From positions 1 through 47,427 of the forward strand of contig CALDOI010000104.1 in assembly GCA_937912115.1 (NCBI GenBank): a stretch of DNA of 47,427 bases. The letters run 5' to 3'. Below, piece after piece: positions 42,558 through 47,427 of the stretch (positions are counted from its first letter, which is position 1; every line of letters begins with the position of its first letter). Position numbers and translations under genes: made by a program. The notes under the pieces are model-generated. The model was not told where the DNA came from, ran no database searches, and was given only the letters and a program-made list of their open reading frames with translations. The DNA is from an uncultured Bacteroidota bacterium (lineage in GTDB: Bacteria; Bacteroidota; Bacteroidia; Bacteroidales; F082).

Positions 42558-43435
42558 TGAATTAATTTTCCCATTATTTGCCCATATAATATCTTACTAA
42601 AAAAATATACTATTGGGGCAGAAAGCAATCCGGCAAATACATCAATAGCATAATGCGCCTTAAGATAGACTGTTGCCATTAGTATAAGAACAAGCAATGG
42701 CAAAATAAGCCAAAAAAGCCATCGAATATTTCTGAAACTCAAATAAAGAAATATTACAACCATGCCCACGTGTGAGCTTGGGAAAGCACCTGTGGGATGT
42801 TCACCATAGTACTGAACAAGTTTAACAGCACGACTAAAAATGCCTGAATCAGCAACTTCATTTAATGGAACTGGCAGGTAATACTGTGGTCCTGCAACAG
42901 GAAATAAGATGAAAATAAGGTAGTAAATAAAAAATGAAGTGATAATTAGGAAAATGACTTTCTCAGCCAAAGCAGGTCGGAGAATGTAGAATGTAAGGCT
43001 AACTCCAATTGTAAGCAGATAATAGGAAAAATACCCAAGGTGAAGTAATTCGCTAAACCAATGTTGAGGAACCCGGGCAGAAAAATCTATACTTGGCTGG
43101 AATCCAAATAATGCCTCTTCCCATCCATAAACAATTGAATCTAAATTTGAACTGAAAATAAAATGGTTTAGCTGGGCTGTTTCGCCATAAAAATATGTTA
43201 ATAGTAGTATAGGGTAAAACAGATGGACAAACTTAATCGTTTTGGTTTCCCATTTAGATTCGAGAAAAATCATAATCCCAACCAATATAATTAGTACAAC
43301 CCTGATAAGGATCGGCATTAGTAACCCTGCTGTCATCTTTCCAAAAACAAGCATATACACTGCTGTAACCAACATATACAGCACAGTAATTACATCTGTG
43401 GTTTTAACCTTGTGGTTATATCTAAAGCCAGTCAT
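42554..43435 (-). CDS. PAP2 family membrane phosphatase/phosphotransferase
   Basis: A 293-residue protein with about six membrane helices. The PAP2 active site is visible as GAFPSSHVGMVV and YLKAHYAIDVFAG; LFPVAGPQYY precedes it. This arrangement (PVAGP, PSSH, AHYxID) is shared with inositol-phosphorylceramide-synthase-like enzymes as well as lipid phosphatases. I start at ATG 43435, because a longer frame to 43507 overlaps the upstream SDR gene by 86 bp. With the present start the overlap is 14 bp. As third gene after a GNAT-fold and an SDR gene it may transfer or remove a phospho-head group of ceramide, which is inference. Confidence 0.85.
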   Translation of the reverse strand: MTGFRYNHKVKTTDVITVLYMLVTAVYMLVFGKMTAGLLMPILIRVVLIILVGIMIFLESKWETKTIKFVHLFYPILLLTYFYGETAQLNHFIFSSNLDSIVYGWEEALFGFQPSIDFSARVPQHWFSELLHLGYFSYYLLTIGVSLTFYILRPALAEKVIFLIITSFFIYYLIFILFPVAGPQYYLPVPLNEVADSGIFSRAVKLVQYYGEHPTGAFPSSHVGMVVIFLYLSFRNIRWLFWLILPLLVLILMATVYLKAHYAIDVFAGLLSAPIVYFFSKILYGQIMGKLIH

Positions 43436-44426
43436 TTTCTTTATACCACTCAATGGTTTTTTTAATCCCTGATTCAAAATTGTGTTTTGGAGAAAATCCG
43501 ATATCATCCACTATTGTCGAATTATCGCACAACCAATTTAACTGCTCAAGTTCATTCACCTTATCCCGATTTAATATTGGTGCCCGGTGAGTAATTATAC
43601 CAATGCCTCCCATAATAAATGCAATTATTCTTACAATCCAAATTGGTATTACAACAGAAATAGTACTGCGATTTAGTGTGGATTTTATTATATGATTAAC
43701 TGTAGTAGCCGAATATGCAAAACCATCAGAGATATTACAAACCTTTTTGGATATGGTATTCCCACACATCTTGATTATAACATCTGCCAAATCACCAACA
43801 TAAATAAAACTCAGCATCTGGTTTTTTGACCCAATATATAATTCCAAACCTCTGTTTATTGCTTTAATCATGCTAAAAAAGTTTTTCTCACGTAGACCAT
43901 AAACCACAGTGGGTCGTAAGATTATCCATGGTAGTCCATTTTGAGCCTTAATAAATTGTTCAGCTTTCAACTTGCTTTTCCCGTAATGGGTTACTGGATG
44001 GGGGTCGTCATCCTCATTTATCGGAACCAGGGAAATTGGATTACCGGGACCAACGGCGGCAATACTGCTCACAAAAATAAATTTCGGTGGAGTTATATCA
44101 ATCTTTTGTAGGGTATTGAATAAAATTTTTGTCAGGATATAATTTACATGATAATAATCATCGGGATTTAAACTCTGCGTAATTCCTGCATTATGGATAA
44201 CAACATCAATTTTGCCATGAGTTTCAACAACATTCTTTAATTCTAATACTAATTTTTCAGGATCTGATAAACTAAGCATAGCGATGGGAATATTGCGTTC
44301 TTTTAACCAGCTTATATTGCTACTGCTTCTAATTGAAGCCACAACCTTATAACCATGTTCCAAGGCATGTTCAACAAGATGGCGGCCTACAAATCCTGTT
44401 GCACCGGTTATAAGTAGGGTTTTCAC
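43422..44426 (-). CDS. NAD(P)-dependent epimerase/dehydratase (extended SDR), candidate ceramide reductase
   Basis: A 334-residue extended short-chain dehydrogenase. TGATGFVGRHL (8-18) is the cofactor loop, and VIHNAGIT and FVSSIAAVGP follow. The catalytic tyrosine and lysine are in THYGKSKLKAE, and ILRPTVVYG is the substrate loop. In bacterial sphingolipid synthesis a protein of this type (CerR of Caulobacter) reduces the 3-keto group of oxidised ceramide. The overlapping GNAT-fold neighbour supports such a role here, but a nucleotide-sugar or sterol-like substrate cannot be excluded. Its start overlaps the GNAT gene stop by 4 bp. Confidence 0.88.
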   Translation of the reverse strand: MKTLLITGATGFVGRHLVEHALEHGYKVVASIRSSSNISWLKERNIPIAMLSLSDPEKLVLELKNVVETHGKIDVVIHNAGITQSLNPDDYYHVNYILTKILFNTLQKIDITPPKFIFVSSIAAVGPGNPISLVPINEDDDPHPVTHYGKSKLKAEQFIKAQNGLPWIILRPTVVYGLREKNFFSMIKAINRGLELYIGSKNQMLSFIYVGDLADVIIKMCGNTISKKVCNISDGFAYSATTVNHIIKSTLNRSTISVVIPIWIVRIIAFIMGGIGIITHRAPILNRDKVNELEQLNWLCDNSTIVDDIGFSPKHNFESGIKKTIEWYKENDWL

Positions 44427-45559
44427 TTAATCTCGTTAAGGTTATACTGATAAATCCGATATTTTTTATAAACCTTAGCTCCTACATTTTGTAATGCCCG
44501 ATTCATCATAAGATTGTTTTCAAGAATCCAACTACCTTCGGCTTCTACATAATCTAATTTTTTTGCTCCCTCATAACATTTTGCATATAGACAAGCATCG
44601 ATTCCTGTTTTTCTGTATTCCTCAATTAAACCAAGGGTTAGTACCCTAACACTTTTTACTTTTTTCTTAAACCCAATGAGCCGAAAAATATTGAAAGGAA
44701 TCAGTCTCCCATTTCTAATTTTAATTGTTATTTCATTTAAATTTGGCAGACAGGCAACAAATGCAATGGGTTCACCCTTATCTTCAACTATATAAACCAA
44801 ATCAGGTGTAGTTACCATTTTTAGCTCTTTCACGAGCTTTTCAAATTCATTCGGAGTCATTGGTACAAAACCCCAGTTTTTCGCCCATGCCTTATTATAA
44901 ATATGTCGGATTTTTGGCGTTTCGTTTTTGATATCTTTAAAATTGACTTTGCGGATAATAATGTCCCTTGCTGCAAGTCGTTCTTCGATTTTTTTAGCTA
45001 ACCCAAGCATTTTTTTTGGAACCTCATCCCTATTAAGGTGATAGCATAACAAATCCATCTTTTTTGAAAACCCATAACCGTCGAACAAATCCTGATAATA
45101 ATCTTTATTATGGATCATCATAATATATGGAGGAGTGTTAAATCCATCGATTAAAGTTCCACACTGATCATTTGTTGATGGGTTCATTGGGCCATAAACT
45201 CCATCAACCCCTTTTGTGCGAAGCCATTTTAAAGCACTATCAAATAAAGTATTAGCTACTTCCTGATTATTCGTACACTCGAAAAACCCAAAAAACCCGA
45301 AATTTTCATTCCAGTGCTCTACATATTTATCATTGGTAATGGCTGCTATTCTTCCAACAACTTTACCCCCTTCATCCAAGGCTATAAAATACTCAGCTTC
45401 GGCATGTTGAAAAAACGGATTTTTCTTTCTATTCAGGATATCACGCTGTGCAATTCTGAGCTCCGGTACATAATTACTATCATCTTTGTAAAGATCATAG
45501 GTAAATCCAATAAATTGATTTGTCAACCGACGCCCTTCAACAACTTTTATACTAACCAT
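44423..45559 (-). CDS. GNAT-fold N-acyltransferase, candidate bacterial ceramide synthase
   Basis: A 378-residue protein. The N-terminal half has NYVPELRIAQRDILNRKKNP and GKVVGRIAAI, followed by GFFGFFEC and the distinctive GPMNPSTNDQCGTLIDGF. The C-terminal half is a GNAT-like fold with IAFVACLPNLNE and the acceptor segment LTLGLIEEYRKTGIDACLY. The family is widespread and often labelled GNAT or hypothetical; to my recollection the bacterial ceramide synthase bCerS of Caulobacter belongs to this kind. It would N-acylate a sphingoid base. It is first in an overlapping operon with the SDR and PAP2 genes. Function is inferred from family and context. Confidence 0.85.
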   Translation of the reverse strand: MVSIKVVEGRRLTNQFIGFTYDLYKDDSNYVPELRIAQRDILNRKKNPFFQHAEAEYFIALDEGGKVVGRIAAITNDKYVEHWNENFGFFGFFECTNNQEVANTLFDSALKWLRTKGVDGVYGPMNPSTNDQCGTLIDGFNTPPYIMMIHNKDYYQDLFDGYGFSKKMDLLCYHLNRDEVPKKMLGLAKKIEERLAARDIIIRKVNFKDIKNETPKIRHIYNKAWAKNWGFVPMTPNEFEKLVKELKMVTTPDLVYIVEDKGEPIAFVACLPNLNEITIKIRNGRLIPFNIFRLIGFKKKVKSVRVLTLGLIEEYRKTGIDACLYAKCYEGAKKLDYVEAEGSWILENNLMMNRALQNVGAKVYKKYRIYQYNLNEIK

Positions 45560-45582
45560 GCAATGAGTTTAGTTTAAAAGAT

Positions 45583-45615
45583 CAAATATATTCATTTTTG
45601 GAAGTATTTTCCAAA
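45583..45615 (-). promoter_or_regulatory. Promoter of the GNAT-SDR-PAP2 operon
   Basis: On the minus strand TTTG (45612-45615), a 21-bp spacer and TATATTTG (45583-45590) match the consensus. The leader would be about 19 bases. Confidence 0.6.
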
Positions 45616-45889
45616 AGGAATTAAGGTGTTTGATTACAATGGTGTTTTCATTGAATCACCTTATGGGTAAGTATATCAAAAGTAGACGATTAAGAATCAT
45701 AAACCTTTCGATTATACACATACTCAGATATGAGCAACAAGCCATTATTTTAATACTATTTCAGCTGTTTTTTATATACATTGTCAGCTGTTGCCTTTTC
45801 TTAATCAATTGTTATATTGTCATATTTAGTACAATTTCTCCATCAAATTTCCAAAACCCTACCTTACCAACAATTCAAATATTATCTTT
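45616..45889. other. Gene-free spacer
   Basis: AT-rich DNA between the divergent-tail ends of two minus-strand units. An 87-codon plus-strand frame at 45630-45893 looks spurious (low complexity, overlaps the matrixin stop). The only local structure seen is a direct repeat, TCAGCTGTT, at 45761-45769 and 45784-45792. Confidence 0.6.
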
Positions 45890-46609
45890 TTAATCCACTC
45901 CATATATCTCAAGTATTCCCAAAGTGTCACCCATTTGTAATTCGTTAAAGTTAAAATATGAAATATTTGGATTCATTACATTTTCGGAACTCACATGACC
46001 TAAGCCAAGAACATGACCTATCTCATGAAGTACAAAAACATAGAACAAATTACAATCATTAATACCTAAATCAGATTGAATAATTACGTTGCCTGAAAGC
46101 TCGTTGCATAGGGTATCAGGGTAATTAGGGTATCCGATTCCGCTTTGAATAATATCAGCAACATAGAATTGAATTTGGCTTTCACTATTATCAGCTAATT
46201 CATCAAATTCAATATCTGCAATTTCAGACCATGCATTTAAAGCTTTTCTTATTTCTGTCTTTGCACAAGGTAACAAATCATTGAATGACTTGCTTGGTAA
46301 ATTTATCTGACGATGTGTATTTACAAATCCATTTTCTTCTTGAAAGCTATATGTTATGATGCCTCCACTTGATTCAGGCCCTTGTGAATTAAATCCTGAT
46401 TCTTGAAATACGCTATCCTGACCCCACTTTAATCCAAAAAGACAATACTCACCATTTCCATCAGTACATTCAGATAATTGTGAATTACAAAAATTAAAAT
46501 CATCAGACAGATTAATTTGCGTTAGATTTTGGTTATTTTCATCTTTACTACACCCTAATATAAAGAGAACAACAAGGTAAAAACAAATTATTGCTAAAGG
46601 TTTTTTCAT
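45890..46609 (-). CDS. Matrixin-type zinc metalloprotease lipoprotein
   Basis: A 239-residue lipoprotein with lipobox FILGC (C20). A cysteine-containing N-terminal part (about 40-60) is followed by the catalytic domain from about 80. HEIGHVLGLGH gives H195, E196, H199 and H205, and the following VMNP supplies the Met-turn at M212, so the metzincin site is complete. There is no obvious cysteine-switch propeptide. It should act at the cell surface or in the periplasm. It starts 18 bp after the stop of the nitroreductase gene and may be co-transcribed with it, although no functional link is evident. Confidence 0.88.
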   Translation of the reverse strand: MKKPLAIICFYLVVLFILGCSKDENNQNLTQINLSDDFNFCNSQLSECTDGNGEYCLFGLKWGQDSVFQESGFNSQGPESSGGIITYSFQEENGFVNTHRQINLPSKSFNDLLPCAKTEIRKALNAWSEIADIEFDELADNSESQIQFYVADIIQSGIGYPNYPDTLCNELSGNVIIQSDLGINDCNLFYVFVLHEIGHVLGLGHVSSENVMNPNISYFNFNELQMGDTLGILEIYGVD

Positions 46610-46627
46610 CTTGGTGATATAAGGTAA

Positions 46628-47260
46628 CTAATCAATAACAGTAACCAAGTTTTCTTTGCCTTTTCTAACCTTAGGTAAGTTAACTAACCAGTCCTTTTCC
46701 GTATCTCTATATCCCAGTGGTAGCAACACACAGCTTCGAAGACCTTTTTCCCTTAAATCTAAAATTTTATCTAAAGCATCCGGATTAAAGCCTTCCATTG
46801 GCGTACTATCCACCCCCTCGAAAGCAGCAGCAGCAACTGACATGGAAAATGCTATATAGGCTTGTTTTGCAGCATGATTAAAGTTAACTTCGGCGTTTCT
46901 TTTAGGATAGCTACTTAGTAGCATCTGTCGATAGTTTTCCCATCCCTCATTTGTCGTACCACGAATTTCATTGGTAAGATCAAACATCATATTAATGCGA
47001 TCCTCAGTATATGTATCCCAAGCTGCAAACACTAGTAAATGTGAGCAATCGGTAACAATGGATTGATTCCAGGCTATCGCTCTGATTTTTTCTTTGATTT
47101 CGGGATTGGTTACAACAATTATTTCGAAGGGCTGCAAGCCGCTTGAGGTTGGAGCAAGGGATGCTGCTTCTATAATTGCGTCAATAATATCTTGAGATAC
47201 CTTTTGGCCGTTCATTACTTTTGTGGCATAACGCCAATTTAGTTTATCTATTAATTCCAT
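46628..47260 (-). CDS. NAD(P)H-dependent nitroreductase (NfsB-like)
   Basis: A 210-residue FMN enzyme. WRYATKVMNGQKV is the N-terminal FMN-phosphate motif, APTSSGLQPFEIIVV the second motif, and GVDSTPMEGFNPDALD near residue 170 the NfsB-type substrate loop. LLPLGYRDTEKDWL ends the fold. Closest in pattern to the E. coli NfsB/dihydropteridine reductase group, and different from the shorter nitroreductase at 35867-36412. It is upstream of the matrixin gene on the same strand. Confidence 0.93.
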   Translation of the reverse strand: MELIDKLNWRYATKVMNGQKVSQDIIDAIIEAASLAPTSSGLQPFEIIVVTNPEIKEKIRAIAWNQSIVTDCSHLLVFAAWDTYTEDRINMMFDLTNEIRGTTNEGWENYRQMLLSSYPKRNAEVNFNHAAKQAYIAFSMSVAAAAFEGVDSTPMEGFNPDALDKILDLREKGLRSCVLLPLGYRDTEKDWLVNLPKVRKGKENLVTVID

Positions 47261-47353
47261 ATTTATGTTTTAGTTTCATATTTAAAAATGTTACCTTCTC
47301 ATTATTAAACTGTTTTAAAGAACAAAAATGGGTTTTTCATTTTATAATGAAGA

Positions 47354-47427
47354 TTAGAGCAACCCTTTATCCTCCAGCGAAATCTTAATTTGGTTATGAC
47401 CATTCCAGAATTTGGTTTCTATTTCGC
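47354..47427 (-). CDS. C-terminal fragment of an unidentified gene (partial)
   Basis: One minus-strand frame is open from the window edge to TAA 47354-47356 and encodes 23 residues ending KISLEDKGLL. The composition looks like coding sequence, but the piece is too short to name. If real, this gene lies upstream of the nitroreductase on the same strand with about 93 bp between them. Confidence 0.35.
   Translation of the reverse strand, partial: EIETKFWNGHNQIKISLEDKGLL

Noticed and set aside
43436-43507. Upstream extension of the PAP2 gene
   Set aside because: It would overlap the SDR gene by 86 bp. ATG 43435 keeps a short overlap typical of this operon.
45630-45893. 87-codon plus-strand frame in the spacer after the GNAT gene
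   Set aside because: The hydrophobic, low-complexity translation comes from AT-rich DNA, it overlaps the matrixin stop, and no promoter or family match was seen.

Overview
The window is a chromosomal segment of a Bacteroidota bacterium (Bacteroidetes), placed confidently only to phylum. The DNA is AT-rich. Several genes are preceded by the Bacteroidetes promoter pattern (TTG, about 19-21 bp, then TAnnTTTG), and Shine-Dalgarno sites are not evident. Phylum-typical genes are present: the gliding lipoprotein GldH, a UpxY/NusG-like antiterminator, a lamin-tail protein with a FlgD-like C-terminal module, and a GNAT-SDR-PAP2 set that looks like sphingolipid synthesis. No rRNA, tRNA, CRISPR array, phage or insertion sequence was recognised.

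Layout. 1-75 is the C-terminal tail of a probable ispD. 211-3791 (minus) is a polyamine operon: arginine decarboxylase, agmatinase, a deoxyhypusine-synthase homologue and a small acidic protein. 4032-6198 (minus) holds a flippase-like membrane protein and a family 2 glycosyltransferase. 6220-9707 (plus) holds ruvC, a membrane-anchored MutS-like ATPase and a coiled-coil membrane protein. 9806-11655 holds gldH, a viroplasmin/RNase H protein and a two-gene DUF5993-dsbB operon whose dsbB is cut by an in-frame TAG inside a membrane helix.

11734-19524 (minus) is a polysaccharide-export unit running wza, wzc (with a 15-unit Gly-Tyr tail), wbpB, upxY-like, cysD, cysNC. It contains no glycosyltransferase or polymerase. 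It could couple export of an aminouronate-containing polymer to sulfate activation, but that is inference. 19708-26598 (plus) holds a secreted metallophosphatase, topA, an arginase-fold protein lacking most metal ligands, a DUF1622 protein and an unknown exported protein. 26728-29322 (minus) is a large secreted lamin-tail protein. 29428-36412 (plus) holds asd, ribF, two exported or lipid-anchored peptidases (C69 and M3) and a nitroreductase.

36739-41110 holds purN (minus), the acpP-fabF-rnc core operon (plus) and an MFS transporter (minus). 41289-42557 is a six-helix hybrid-less histidine kinase. 42554-45559 (minus) is the GNAT-SDR-PAP2 operon. 45890-47260 (minus) holds a matrixin-like lipoprotein protease and a second nitroreductase. 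A gene fragment runs off the right edge.

The most notable observations are the amber-interrupted dsbB with its overlooked 50-codon partner, the putative ceramide operon, the putative homospermidine operon, the Gly-Tyr repeat of Wzc, the atypical APS-kinase domain of CysNC, and intergenic inverted repeats of dispersed-repeat type. All functional assignments are by motif reading from memory of protein families; no search was run.
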